The notes: generated from the sequence alone by a model not told the origin. DNA of 39,813 nucleotides from Dehalococcoidales bacterium (GCA_009937255.1 JAACCT010000005.1:1-39813); one strand, 5' to 3'. Shown: positions 17,284-29,300, counted from the stretch's first letter. Numbers and translations are program-made.

Positions 17284-18471
17284 CTAAAATAAGCTTTCAA
17301 GCTCTTTGGCATAATTTACATTTTCCCAAGGTAGATCTAAATCTGATCTTCCAAAATGTCCATATGTTGAAGTTTGTTTAAAAATAGGATTTCTTAACCC
17401 TAGCCTTGATATGATAGCTGATGGTCTTAAGTCAAAAACTTTTCCTACAGCTTTTTCAATTAGTGAATCGTTGATTTTTCCAGTTCCAAAAGTGTTTATC
17501 ATGATTGAAACTGGTTCAGCTTTTCCTATTGCATATGATAACTGAACTTCAGCTTGTGAAGCTATTTTAGTTTCGACTATATTTTTTGCAATTTGCCTAG
17601 AAGCATATGCAGCAGATCTATCAACTTTAGTAGGGTCTTTTCCTGAAAATGCTCCTCCACCATGTTTAGCTGCTCCACCATAAGTATCTACAATTATTTT
17701 TCTTCCAGTTAATCCTGCGTCACCAACAGGACCTCCAATAACAAACCTACCGGAGGGATTAACATAAATATTAGTATTTTCATCTAACAAGTTTGAAGGA
17801 ATAACACTTTGAATCACATTTTTGTATAGATCAGCTTTCATCTGTTCGTTACTTACACCTGGGTCATGTTGGGTTGAAATAAGAACAGTATCTACTCTGA
17901 CTATCTTGTGATTTTCATCATACTCTAATGTAACTTGACTTTTAGAGTCGGGTCTAAGATAGTCTAATTTATTAGATTTTCTTATATCTCTTAATTCTTT
18001 TAACAAATTATGAGCTAAAGTTATTGCTAATGGCATTTTTTCGTCTGTTTCGTCACAAGCATAACCAAACATCATTCCTTGATCGCCTGCTCCTTCTTGA
18101 TTAGATGCAGTTTCTGAATTTGAGTCTCTATTTTCAAGTGAAACATCAACACCTTGTTTGATATCTTGAGATTGTTTACCAAGATAATTCAAAATTTTTA
18201 TATTTTCAGGAGTATAGCCATATTCTTCTTTGGTATAACCAATGTCAGCAATAGTTTTTTTTATAATACTTTCATAATCAATTTTTGCATTAGTAGTAAT
18301 TTCTCCAAATACCATAGCAAAACCTGTTCCAACAGCAGTTTCACAGGCTACTCTACTTAGCTTATCTTGCTTTAAACATTCATCTAAGACTGTGTCAGAT
18401 ATTTGATCACACATTTTATCAGGGTGACCTTCTGATACAGATTCAGATGTAAAAAGATAATTATTATTCAT
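17284..18471 (-). CDS. metK: S-adenosylmethionine synthetase
   Basis: 395 aa from the ATG at 18471, preferred over a TTG at 18492 because GGGAAC lies 8 nt upstream and MetK proteins begin just before the motif [17 protein letters not shown]. Further signatures: [35 protein letters not shown] and [20 protein letters not shown] (P-loop-like phosphate site). It makes S-adenosylmethionine from methionine and ATP in the cytoplasm. It starts 2 nt after the sahH stop; together with sahH and the PfkB kinase this forms a methyl-cycle operon. Confidence 0.97.
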   Translation of the reverse strand: MNNNYLFTSESVSEGHPDKMCDQISDTVLDECLKQDKLSRVACETAVGTGFAMVFGEITTNAKIDYESIIKKTIADIGYTKEEYGYTPENIKILNYLGKQSQDIKQGVDVSLENRDSNSETASNQEGAGDQGMMFGYACDETDEKMPLAITLAHNLLKELRDIRKSNKLDYLRPDSKSQVTLEYDENHKIVRVDTVLISTQHDPGVSNEQMKADLYKNVIQSVIPSNLLDENTNIYVNPSGRFVIGGPVGDAGLTGRKIIVDTYGGAAKHGGGAFSGKDPTKVDRSAAYASRQIAKNIVETKIASQAEVQLSYAIGKAEPVSIMINTFGTGKINDSLIEKAVGKVFDLRPSAIISRLGLRNPIFKQTSTYGHFGRSDLDLPWENVNYAKELESLF

Positions 18472-18473
18472 AT

Positions 18474-20646
<2,173 letters not shown>

Positions 20647-20650
<4 letters not shown>

Positions 20651-21000
20651 TTATTTTTTCCAATCGATGATGGTAATCCTTTATTTATCCAAGTAGGAGT
20701 CCCATCTTCAATATTAAATAATCTTTCTGATTCTATTCCCAATGAACTTGCATATTCAGCAGCTAATCCACTTCTAGCGCCAACCGCACAAATAAATAAT
20801 AAGTTACCTGATTTTGGTAATTCATCAACTCTTTGTACGATTTCATCCACTGGAATCCATTTTGCATCTTTAACATGCCCGCCTTCATATTCATCTTCAT
20901 TTCTTACATCAATAACTAATGAATCACCATTACTTTGCATTTCATAGGCTTCTTCTGATGAAATTCTTGAGTAAGGTTCTCCAGGATTTATTTTTACCAT
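20647..21000 (-). CDS. Rhodanese-domain protein, single domain
   Basis: 117 aa with one rhodanese domain: VIDVRNEDEYEGGHVKDAKW near residues 29-48 and the active-site loop CAVGARS with the catalytic cysteine near residue 71. It would carry sulfane sulfur or act as thiosulfate sulfurtransferase in the cytoplasm. It is the first gene of the sulfur/methyl-cycle operon on this strand, with a strong Shine-Dalgarno AGGAGG upstream. It ends in a TGA overlapping the PfkB start (ATGA); a TAG follows two codons later in frame. Confidence 0.93.
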
Positions 21001-21154
21001 GGTTTTTCCTCCTAAAAGTTTGCTACAATGTTAATTACGGCTTATTTTTACAACAATTCTAATATTTTATTTTTATTATTGTTATTTGACTAAGCCTTTG
21101 TTATCATTTTTTGTCTAAAGTTATTTTAATCTCTTCAGATTAATAATGATATCG

Positions 21155-21187
21155 CACTTTGAAAATTGAACAGTGAATGAAAAACCG
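21155..21187 (+). repeat. 16S processing stem, 5' arm
   Basis: 33 nt immediately upstream of mature 16S that pair with 22873-22905 along the full length, with 32 Watson-Crick pairs and one U-G (21166 with 22894). Such flanking stems are cut by RNase III-type enzymes to release pre-16S. It ends 3 nt before the mature 5' end. Confidence 0.9.
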
Positions 21188-21190
21188 TTT

Positions 21191-22696
<1,506 letters not shown>

Positions 22697-22872
22697 ATAA
22701 ATAAAACCTTTAATTAGGTTGTTATTATGGTCGGTTAGTGTATGTATTGAAAATTTTTGTTACTTGAGCGAGATTCTTTAAATGTAGAAGGGGCTCGTAA
22801 TAAACTTTTTGAATACTTATAAAAATGCACTAATGTTATAAGTACTTTAAGTACAAACTGAACAAATTTTGA

Positions 22873-22905
22873 CGGTTTTTCATTCACTGTTCAGTTTTCA
22901 AAGTG
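22873..22905 (+). repeat. 16S processing stem, 3' arm
   Basis: Reverse complement of 21155-21187 apart from one G-U position. It is located 182 nt after the mature 3' end, so the released 3' trailer is long. The 3' half of this arm can instead fold locally (22891-22913). Confidence 0.9.
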
Positions 22906-22913
22906 AAAACTGA
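22891..22913 (+). repeat. Perfect 10-bp hairpin overlapping the 3' processing arm
   Basis: TCAGTTTTCA and TGAAAACTGA around a three-base AAG loop. It cannot coexist with the distal part of the long stem. The single base that makes the long stem G-U at 22894 makes this hairpin fully Watson-Crick. Confidence 0.7.
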
Positions 22914-23016
22914 ACTCTAATTCAATTAAAATTCTTTATAATAATATTTTTTTTTACAATAAAAATATTTTCTTCATATAAAATTACATCTGTATATTTA
23001 TTTATAATTTTTATTT

Positions 23017-23093
23017 GGGCCCGTAGCTCAGTTGGTTAGAGCGCTACTCTGATAAAGTAGAGGTCGGATGTTCGAGTCATCCCGGGCCCACCA
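23017..23093 (+). tRNA. tRNA-Ile (GAU)
   Basis: 77 nt. Acceptor GGGCCCG/CGGGCCC, A73, encoded CCA, anticodon loop CTGATAA giving GAT, T arm GGATG/CATCC with loop TTCGAGT. tRNA-Ile(GAU) is the usual 16S-23S spacer tRNA; here it still follows 16S but no 23S comes after it. Confidence 0.97.
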
Positions 23094-23232
23094 TTATTTT
23101 CTAAGTTCAATTCTTTTATATATCCCCATAACTATATTAATTTCTTTTTATATTTTATTTAGTGATATCAATTAAAATATTCATTGTTCCTGTAAAGTTG
23201 AGAAAATCAGTAATTTAGATTATTACATTGTT

Positions 23233-23351
23233 TCTAGCGTTCTGTTTTAATTAAAGAGTAGCTAGCATCTAAAACAGAATCACATTCTGCTCGCTAAGAT
23301 GGTGGCTACATATAGAATTCTCTCTATTATGAATTAATAGGGAGTTTTTTT
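23233..23351 (+). ncRNA. Structured RNA candidate (small RNA or 3' end of the rRNA transcript)
   Basis: A possible promoter (TTGAGA 23198-23203, TATTAC 23221-23226) precedes a segment with strong pairing: TTCTGTTTTA (23240-23249) with TAAAACAGAA (23270-23279), closed outside by TAGCG (23235-23239) with CGCTA (23292-23296). The loop holds GTAGC (23258-23262), complementary to GCTAC (23305-23309), a potential pseudoknot, and GCTAG (23261-23265), which could alternatively pair with CTAGC (23234-23238). It ends in an intrinsic terminator. No known RNA family was recognised. The downstream gene has its own TATAAT, so a stand-alone RNA fits better than a leader. Confidence 0.42.
23320..23351 (+). 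terminator. Intrinsic terminator
   Basis: CTCTCTATT (23320-23328) pairs with AATAGGGAG (23336-23344) with one G-U, with a seven-base loop, followed directly by seven T. A textbook rho-independent shape, ending either the 16S-tRNA-Ile transcript or the small RNA candidate. Confidence 0.82.
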
Positions 23352-23510
23352 ATTAATTTGTTGCTATAACTATTTAACTACTAAATATGACATCATATAT
23401 TTCAATAATTACTCCAATTCTTTCGTACTTTGTAGATTTATATATGAAAATTAAATAATGGGAAAATATATAGTCTATAATAATTAAAAATATTATTTTG
23501 AGAGGGACGT

Positions 23511-24194
23511 ATGAATTCAAAAGGAACTGGAATAACTCTTGCACTTGGTATAGTAGCGGCATTTATAGGTTATATATTGTGGCAAGTCACAATAGGGCTA
23601 GATACCAAGAGCGACGATATAACGACTATTTTAATGAATAGTTCTGACGGTGGAACAATTATTTCTATAACTGCAATATTAATTGCGGTTGGATTAGTTG
23701 TACATGCAGCTGGATTGTTAAGTACTAGAGGTACTGCATCTGGTACAAGTGAGACTCTAGGAATTATTTGTGTAGTTGGAGGAATAGTAATATGGATTTC
23801 AGGTATTGGAAGTAGTATAGCTCTAGTAGAAATGGGCGATAAATTTGTAGCAGCGATGGGTGGTGGTGACACAGCAAGTGCAGGAACAATAGGTATTGCT
23901 GCAGGTTTTACACAAGCATCAAGTGTTGGATCTAGTACCATTGGTGGATTATTAGCAGGTATTGGATGGCTATTCATAGGAATGGCTTATAGAGGAAGTG
24001 ATGCTAAAGGTGCTTTATCTTTTATTCCTTTAGGTTTACATGCAATTGTTATAGGTTTGATATTAATTGTGTCAAATATAATTATCAATTCAGTTGTAAG
24101 CGTTGAAGCTGGAAGTCAAGTTTCTGGTATTGCATTTATATTAATAGTCATTTGGTCAGTATCTAGAGGCCTAACTTTAATGAATGAAAAATAA
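23511..24194 (+). CDS. Multi-pass membrane protein, unknown
   Basis: 227 aa, not recognised. Roughly six hydrophobic segments: residues 7-27, 47-70, 80-106, 140-159, 168-192 and 200-217. It is rich in Gly, Ser, Ile and Val, and has a low-charge Gly-Ser-Ala stretch (about 116-145) between the third and fourth segments that resembles a re-entrant or flexible loop. No signal peptide beyond the first helix and no catalytic motif. Own promoter likely (TATAAT at 23476-23481) and GAGAGGG Shine-Dalgarno; a strong terminator follows, so it appears to be a single-gene unit. High translation signals and isolation suggest an abundant small membrane protein, but function cannot be stated. Confidence 0.75.
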   Translation: MNSKGTGITLALGIVAAFIGYILWQVTIGLDTKSDDITTILMNSSDGGTIISITAILIAVGLVVHAAGLLSTRGTASGTSETLGIICVVGGIVIWISGIGSSIALVEMGDKFVAAMGGGDTASAGTIGIAAGFTQASSVGSSTIGGLLAGIGWLFIGMAYRGSDAKGALSFIPLGLHAIVIGLILIVSNIIINSVVSVEAGSQVSGIAFILIVIWSVSRGLTLMNEK

Positions 24195-24220
24195 TTAGTT
24201 ACTTTATAGTTTAAGAGAAT

Positions 24221-24253
24221 AAAAATAGCGGGCTTAAATTTCCCGCTATTTTT
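24221..24253 (+). terminator. Strong intrinsic terminator
   Basis: A perfect 12-bp stem, AAAAATAGCGGG (24221-24232) and CCCGCTATTTTT (24242-24253), with a nine-base loop. The T-run on both strands allows bidirectional activity. It closes the membrane-protein gene. Confidence 0.92.
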
Positions 24254-24348
24254 ATTTAATACAATGAGGTAAATATAATAAAATTGCGTGCATAAATTTT
24301 ATTATTAGTGGTAGAATAGTTTATATATAAATCATCTAAAGTTCATAA

Positions 24349-25089
24349 ATGCAATCTAAAGATAGAAATATTAGGATATCTCTAAAAGCTTATTATAAGT
24401 TAAAAAATGTTGATATAAGTCCTAAAAAAGCTGTAGAAAAACTATTAGGAATTTCTAATCCTCTAACTACTCATATATCACAATCTCAAAAACCTAAAAA
24501 AGAATTATTAGATAGCTTTATTTTATTAAGATTTGATAATGCTATATTTGAAGCATCTTTTGATAAGAATGAAATTTTCTGGTATGTTAAATCTTTGATG
24601 GAATCTTCGCAATTTCATAATCATTCTTGGATAATGGAATATAAATCTTTTATGACAAACTCAGATAAAAGAATGAGTAAATTTAAAATATATTTAGATA
24701 ATAGAATAAAAAGTCTTACCAATTCTAATTATTTAGAAAAGGTTGGTATTGGTAAAAGGTCAAAATATGTATTATCTCTTAATGGTAGAGCTAGTGAAAA
24801 AGTAAAAGAAATTTTCTTTAGTTATATAAGAAGAGTATTGGCTATATATCCAAATTCTACTGTAGATATTCCAAAAATTGATTCTTATTTAGCTCCTGTA
24901 AATACTATACTGAGTTTAGCCAAAACTAGATCAGAACAATATCTTGAATGGGGTACAAAAAAAAATAAAGATATGACAACTGAAATGATAGAAGTCTTAG
25001 ATGAGGCCATTAAAAGAGGTATGACTCCCCAAGAAATAGAAAATGAGAGAAGAATTAATCAAATGAAAGAAGTTTTTAAGAAAAAATAA
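24349..25089 (+). CDS. Uncharacterised 246-aa protein with possible ribbon-helix-helix-like N-terminus
   Basis: Not recognised as a known family. The first 35 residues (NIRISLKAYYKLKNV, then SPKKAVEKLLGI) resemble the strand-helix-helix pattern of CopG-type DNA-binding domains, a weak resemblance only. The remainder is charged and mostly helical, with a lysine-rich segment (GKRSKYVLSLNGRASEKVKE, near 137-156) and a helical acidic-basic C-terminus (EVLDEAIKRGMTPQEIENER). No membrane segment or signal. The ATG has little Shine-Dalgarno sequence, and TAGAAT/TATATA elements lie 15-35 nt upstream, so a short or absent leader is possible. It is flanked by a terminator on the left and an A+T-rich gap on the right; single-gene unit. 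Confidence 0.72.
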   Translation: MQSKDRNIRISLKAYYKLKNVDISPKKAVEKLLGISNPLTTHISQSQKPKKELLDSFILLRFDNAIFEASFDKNEIFWYVKSLMESSQFHNHSWIMEYKSFMTNSDKRMSKFKIYLDNRIKSLTNSNYLEKVGIGKRSKYVLSLNGRASEKVKEIFFSYIRRVLAIYPNSTVDIPKIDSYLAPVNTILSLAKTRSEQYLEWGTKKNKDMTTEMIEVLDEAIKRGMTPQEIENERRINQMKEVFKKK

Positions 25090-25207
25090 TTATTATCCAT
25101 AAATTATTTTTTTTTATTCTGTATTTAAAAACTTCTACAGCCAATAATCTATACTGATAAACTGTTTAAGTATTTAAGTAATATACCTAAAATTATAATA
25201 ATTAAAA

Positions 25208-25294
25208 ATGAATAAATTTAGTAGATGGATAAGTATAATTATGTTCATAGCCCCCTTTGTTCTAATTTGGGTTGGATTGACTAAGTGTAATTAA
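25208..25294 (+). CDS. Possible 28-aa single-pass membrane peptide
   Basis: ATG to TAA, 28 codons. It reads MNKFSRWISIIMFIAPFVLI and then WVGLTKCN: a positively charged N-terminus, one hydrophobic helix and a short tail ending in Cys-Asn. The composition is unlike random A+T-rich translation (two Trp, two Pro-flanked turns, clear positive-inside pattern). No good Shine-Dalgarno sequence. The stop overlaps the convergent EamA gene end. Real but unproven. Confidence 0.4.
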   Translation: MNKFSRWISIIMFIAPFVLIWVGLTKCN

Positions 25295-26163
25295 TTTTTA
25301 AATATAATAATAATTATTATTCCTATAAATGCTAAACCTATACCTATAACTTCATTTCTAAATAATCTTTCTTTTAAAAAAAGATATCCAAGTATAATAG
25401 CAAATATTGGAGCTGTGCTACCAAACATAGCTGTTAATGAACCTGACGTATTCTCTAAAGACACAAACCAAATTAAACTTGAAAATGTTATTAAAGCCCC
25501 AGCAATAATGATTTTAGATTGATGTATAGAATTATTTATAAATTCTATTTTTTGAGAAAAAATAAGACTTGCTAAAAATAATGTACTAATTCCTACAACT
25601 GCCCTTATTAAAGAACCACTTAATACAGATCCTTCAATTAAAGCTTTGTCGTTAAAATATACCGCAAACCCCCATAAAGATCCTGCCATTACTCCACCCA
25701 AAATACCAATGATCAAGTTCAATTCTTTTGATTTGAAATTTTTTATATTTATCATTAATATACTTGAAAGAATTAATAAACATCCAATTAAAACCATATT
25801 TGAATGTCTAACAGAATTAAAAATATAATCTAGAATTAATGTCATCAATACATTACTACTGGCACAAATTGTAAAAACTATGCTAATAGAAGTTCTTTGA
25901 ATTGAAACTATATAGAATACAGATCCTATACAACTAACAACTGATGCAATAAGAAATAATTTTATAGTATTTAGATTTTCATTTAAAATCGAATTCCAGT
26001 CTCTTAATATCAAAATTAGAGTACCAATTATTACTAGTGAAACTATAGACTCAAAAAAAGGAAAACTAAATATTTTATTTAATTTTATGGTTTTTAGTAT
26101 AGACCCAGATAAAGCCCATGTCATGGCACTTAATAAAGCACCAAATTGAAAAAAAGATTCCAT
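25291..26163 (-). CDS. EamA/DMT-family transporter
   Basis: 290 aa with ten predicted membrane helices in two EamA halves (about 1-135 and 148-288). Both halves carry typical features: the first helix FGALLSAMTWALSGSILKTI, the end of the second half LTAMFGSTAPIFAIILGYLF followed by KERLFRNEVIGIGLAFIGII, the latter a hallmark of the family's ninth and tenth helices. It would export or import small metabolites; substrate unknown. It is divergent from the MFS gene, with 86 nt of shared promoter region. Confidence 0.93.
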   Translation of the reverse strand: MESFFQFGALLSAMTWALSGSILKTIKLNKIFSFPFFESIVSLVIIGTLILILRDWNSILNENLNTIKLFLIASVVSCIGSVFYIVSIQRTSISIVFTICASSNVLMTLILDYIFNSVRHSNMVLIGCLLILSSILMINIKNFKSKELNLIIGILGGVMAGSLWGFAVYFNDKALIEGSVLSGSLIRAVVGISTLFLASLIFSQKIEFINNSIHQSKIIIAGALITFSSLIWFVSLENTSGSLTAMFGSTAPIFAIILGYLFLKERLFRNEVIGIGLAFIGIIIIIIFKN

Positions 26164-26249
26164 TTTTTATATCGTATTATTAAAATAAGTCTAGTTAAAT
26201 GTATAAGCTTGTTAAATATAACATAATATATTGCAAATAGGCTTTCTCT

Positions 26250-27443
26250 TTGATTAATACTTTCGAATCTCTAAAAAATAAAAATTTCAGATTTCTTGTT
26301 TTTGGAATGATTACTATGATTGGAGGAATGAATATTCAAATGCTAGCTAGAGCTCAACTGGGTTGGGATCTAACTTCCTCATCATTTGCAGTTACTCTAA
26401 TAGGTGTTGGATTTGCTCCTCCAATGTTACTATTTTCTTTATACGGAGGAGTTATATCTGATCGATTTGATAATAAAAATATAATACAGCTAGGCCAATT
26501 TGGAGTTATATTAATATGTCTGTTTATAGCAATATCTATTTTTACTGAAACTATTACGATTTATCATCTATTTTTTGTATCTCTTCTTCAAGGTACTTTT
26601 TGGGCATTTATGATGCCTGCCAGACAATCAATAATTGCAGAGTTAGTTGATGAAAATCAACTTAATAATGCTATTTCATTAAATGCTGCCGGTATGGCTC
26701 TAACAACTATGATATCTCCCGCTATAGGAGGTATGATTTATCATTACTTTGGAGCAGGAGTAACTTATTTGTTAATTGCTTTTTTTTGTATTGTTGATTC
26801 TATAACTACTTCTATGTTACCTAAAGGAGAATTAAAGAAAAAAAGTAATTCCAAAGTTATTACTCAAATAAAAGAAGCTTTGGATATTATTTATAAAAAT
26901 TCATTAATAAAATACTTATTAGCTATAGCTCTAATAACTACTTTATTATCCATGCCTACAAGAGCTCTTCTCGCTCCATATTCTTCTGAAATATTATACG
27001 GAGGAGCCCTTGAAGTAGGATTAATGCTGGCTGCAATTGGTGCTGGCGCATTAATAGGTACTTTGACTGCAGCTTCTCTTCCTCAAAAAACTAAAAAAGG
27101 TAAATATATATTAATTACATCTGTAATATCAGGATTATCTATTTTGTTATTAGGTTTTTCTTCTTTTTTAATTTTTTCTTTAATATTATGTTTCTTTTTG
27201 GGAATAGGTGATGCCGGAAGAAGATCATTGAACCCTTCAATGATCATAGAAAAAACTCCAACTGAATTCAGAGGACGAGTAATGGGTTTTTATTCTATGA
27301 GTTTTGGTTTTATACCACTCGGGGCTATACCAATGGGAATTATTGCAGATTTATATGGAGTCCATTTTGCTTTCATTATTGCAGGTATAACATTGGTTTT
27401 GCTAACTATTATTTTTAGTAGAAAAGATATTAGGCAAAGCTAA
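26250..27443 (+). CDS. MFS transporter (MFS_3/EntS-like exporter family)
   Basis: 397 aa, twelve helices. It begins MINTFESLKNKNFRFLVFG, typical of MFS_3 members, has the loop 2-3 motif GGVISDRFDNKN (form of GxxxDRxGRR), and the later ARQSIIAELVDENQLNNAIS segment characteristic of the EntS/exporter group. It probably exports a small hydrophobic or siderophore-like compound; ligand unknown. TTG start with a weak AGG upstream; no in-frame ATG upstream. The 3' end overlaps the convergent glycosylase gene by 14 nt. Confidence 0.92.
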   Translation: MINTFESLKNKNFRFLVFGMITMIGGMNIQMLARAQLGWDLTSSSFAVTLIGVGFAPPMLLFSLYGGVISDRFDNKNIIQLGQFGVILICLFIAISIFTETITIYHLFFVSLLQGTFWAFMMPARQSIIAELVDENQLNNAISLNAAGMALTTMISPAIGGMIYHYFGAGVTYLLIAFFCIVDSITTSMLPKGELKKKSNSKVITQIKEALDIIYKNSLIKYLLAIALITTLLSMPTRALLAPYSSEILYGGALEVGLMLAAIGAGALIGTLTAASLPQKTKKGKYILITSVISGLSILLLGFSSFLIFSLILCFFLGIGDAGRRSLNPSMIIEKTPTEFRGRVMGFYSMSFGFIPLGAIPMGIIADLYGVHFAFIIAGITLVLLTIIFSRKDIRQS

Positions 27444-28056
27444 TTTTTTGATCAATAATTTCCCAAATATATCTTGAGGCTATAGATCTAAAAGGCTTCC
27501 ACTTTTCAGCAATCTGGTAAACTTCTTCATCCTTTGGTAAATCTTTTAAATTATAAATAATTTTTAATCCCTTTTTTATACCTAGATCATTGGCAGGACA
27601 AATATCATCATTATTTACTGCGAATAATAAGAAATTTTCAACGGTCCATGGTCCTATACCTTTGATAGAACATAATATTTCTTTTGCTTCTTTTTCTTCT
27701 AACATGGAGATATTTTTTAAGTTCATAGAATTTTTTTTAATTAAGTATGAAACTTCTAAAATTGTATTAGTTTTTGGTTTTGATAGACCTAAAGATAATA
27801 AATCTTCAAACAAATTATTTTCTATATTTAATACCTCTATATTTTCTCCATATTTATTTGTAAATCTAGAAAATATACTATTTGCAGCACTAATACTTAA
27901 TTGTTGACCAATTATTATTCTAACTAAGGATAAAAACTCAGATTCTTTTTTATAATCATCGTTTAATTCAAAATTATTTTTGTTGAAAAAATCAATAAAT
28001 CTTCCTAGATTTGGGTCGGATTTAATTAGATAATCAATTGCTTTTATATTTTTCAT
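27430..28056 (-). CDS. DNA-3-methyladenine glycosylase II family (AlkA/HhH-GPD)
   Basis: 208 aa. IIIGQQLSISAANSIFSRF (near 47-65) is the family's first conserved helix pair. The helix-hairpin-helix IKGIGPWT at 131-138 and the catalytic aspartate Asp157 in CPANDLGIKKG are intact. No iron-sulfur cysteine loop, so it belongs to the AlkA rather than the Nth branch. It removes alkylated bases from DNA. It lacks the N-terminal AlkA domain found in E. coli, giving the compact form seen in many bacteria. Confidence 0.93.
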   Translation of the reverse strand: MKNIKAIDYLIKSDPNLGRFIDFFNKNNFELNDDYKKESEFLSLVRIIIGQQLSISAANSIFSRFTNKYGENIEVLNIENNLFEDLLSLGLSKPKTNTILEVSYLIKKNSMNLKNISMLEEKEAKEILCSIKGIGPWTVENFLLFAVNNDDICPANDLGIKKGLKIIYNLKDLPKDEEVYQIAEKWKPFRSIASRYIWEIIDQKISFA

Positions 28057-28115
28057 TATTTTTACTAGCCATATTATAATTAAATATTTATCATGTAATA
28101 CATAGGTAATATTAA

Positions 28116-28540
28116 GGAATTTATATTAATAAAGAATATCAAAATTATATCGATCCTAAGGTTGTAGGTATAGGGATTTTAGTTAAAGATAATCAAATTC
28201 TTTTAGTTAAAAGAGGTATAGAACCAGGATATGGTAAATGGAGTATGCCGTCAGGATTTATTAATAGATTTGAAAAGTGGAAGATGCTGTTGAGAGAGAA
28301 TTGATGGAAGAATGTGTTATAAAAGTCAAAGCAGAATGGATTTCCGGCGTATATTCGAAAAAAGAATCTCCAATTATTTTATTAGTTTGGAATTTGAAAC
28401 TTATTTCTGGAATTCCAAAACCTTTAGATGAAACATTGGAAGTGGATTTCTTTAATTTAGATAAATTACCAAATTTGGCTTTTGATCATGATGAAAATAT
28501 AATAAAAGATTGGTTGAAAAAATCTACAAAGATTAGTTGA
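28116..28540 (+). pseudogene. NUDIX hydrolase, frameshifted and without a start codon
   Basis: Two frames together encode a NUDIX domain. Frame from 28116 reads DPKVVGIGILVKDNQILLVK, then GKWSMPSGFINRFE, and then goes out of frame at GAAAAGTGG. The frame containing GTG 28277 continues VEDAVERELMEECVI, completing the Nudix box (G-x5-E-x7-REL-x-EE). Restoring one A in the run at 28273-28276 gives a continuous domain. Upstream of 28116 there is a TAA with no start codon, so the expected N-terminal (zinc-ribbon-type) part is missing too. Two lesions suggest a true pseudogene; a single-base assembly error would explain only the first. The 3' end overlaps tmk by 8 nt and ends in TGA. Confidence 0.78.
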
Positions 28541-29300
28541 TTTTGTGCGATTCAATTAATCTTTTTACTCTTTTCCAAATTGAATCAGCTACTTTAGATT
28601 GAGTTTGATGAGCACCAACTATACTCCAAGAAGATCTATCATTATTAGCCATTTCTAAATATCCGTCTCTAACTTTATTATGGAAATTTAAGCTCATATT
28701 TTCATATTTATTTCCTTCAAAACTTTCTCGCTTAGATTTATTTTTTTTGTCAGAAAAATTTGAAAGCTCAATATTAATATTTTTATTAATTCTGTTTGTA
28801 GAAAGATTTGGATCAATATCTAATAAAATAGTTAAGTCTGGAGAAAGTCCATTAATTGCAATATTATTTAAATTATTAATAGTTTCAATAGAAACTCCCT
28901 TCCCATATCCTTGATATGCAATAGTAGAATGAATAAATCTATCAACTATTACCGTTATTCCTTTATCCAATGCAGGTTCTATAACAGATTTACATAACTC
29001 AGCTCTAGCGGCACAAAACAAATAAGTTTCAGCAATAGGATTTTTTATATTTTTTGATTTAATCCATTTTCTAACTTGTTCTCCCATTGGAGTATTTCCT
29101 GGTTCATGGATAAGAATAGAATTTACTCCATCATCAACTAATTTATTAACTAATTGTTTACATTGAGTAGATTTACCAGATCCTTCTCCACCTTCAAATG
29201 TAATAAGTAAACCTTTATTTAAAACATTTTTTGATGCCTTTCCATCTTTGGGGAAGTTGAAAAGTTTTAAATTTTTTTCAGGTTTATTTTTTGAGGTCAT
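28533..29300 (-). CDS. tmk: Thymidylate kinase
   Basis: 255 aa. The P-loop FEGGEGSGKSTQ is near 35-46, HEPGNTPMGEQVRKWI near 65-80, and the DR-Y/F signature as VDRFIHSTIAYQGYGKG near 118-134. The N-terminal 28 residues before the P-loop domain and a basic insert (DKKNKSKRESFEGNKY) in the lid region make it about 40 aa longer than usual. It phosphorylates dTMP to dTDP. The ATG directly abuts the stop of the R3H-ATPase gene (TAA then ATG), so the two are translationally coupled. Confidence 0.95.
   Translation of the reverse strand: MTSKNKPEKNLKLFNFPKDGKASKNVLNKGLLITFEGGEGSGKSTQCKQLVNKLVDDGVNSILIHEPGNTPMGEQVRKWIKSKNIKNPIAETYLFCAARAELCKSVIEPALDKGITVIVDRFIHSTIAYQGYGKGVSIETINNLNNIAINGLSPDLTILLDIDPNLSTNRINKNINIELSNFSDKKNKSKRESFEGNKYENMSLNFHNKVRDGYLEMANNDRSSWSIVGAHQTQSKVADSIWKRVKRLIESHKIN

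Larger units (their letters stand above)
23094..23510 (+). other. Intergenic region after tRNA-Ile, 417 nt
   Basis: No 23S rRNA sequence and no convincing protein frame. The first 100 nt are featureless A+T-rich DNA. A promoter-like TTGAGA-N17-TATTAC (23198-23226), a structured RNA candidate (23233-23351) and an intrinsic terminator follow. A consensus TATAAT at 23476-23481 lies 29 nt before the next start codon, which is preceded by a GAGAGGG Shine-Dalgarno. Confidence 0.7.

Noticed and set aside
23570-23977. 135-codon open frame on the minus strand
   Set aside because: Antisense shadow of the membrane-protein gene at 23511-24194; no start signal and a biased Pro/Ile/Thr composition mirroring the sense codons.
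28273-28280. Programmed ribosomal frameshift in the NUDIX gene
   Set aside because: No slippery heptamer or downstream stem is seen, and the N-terminal part also lacks a start codon, so decay or a sequencing error is more likely.
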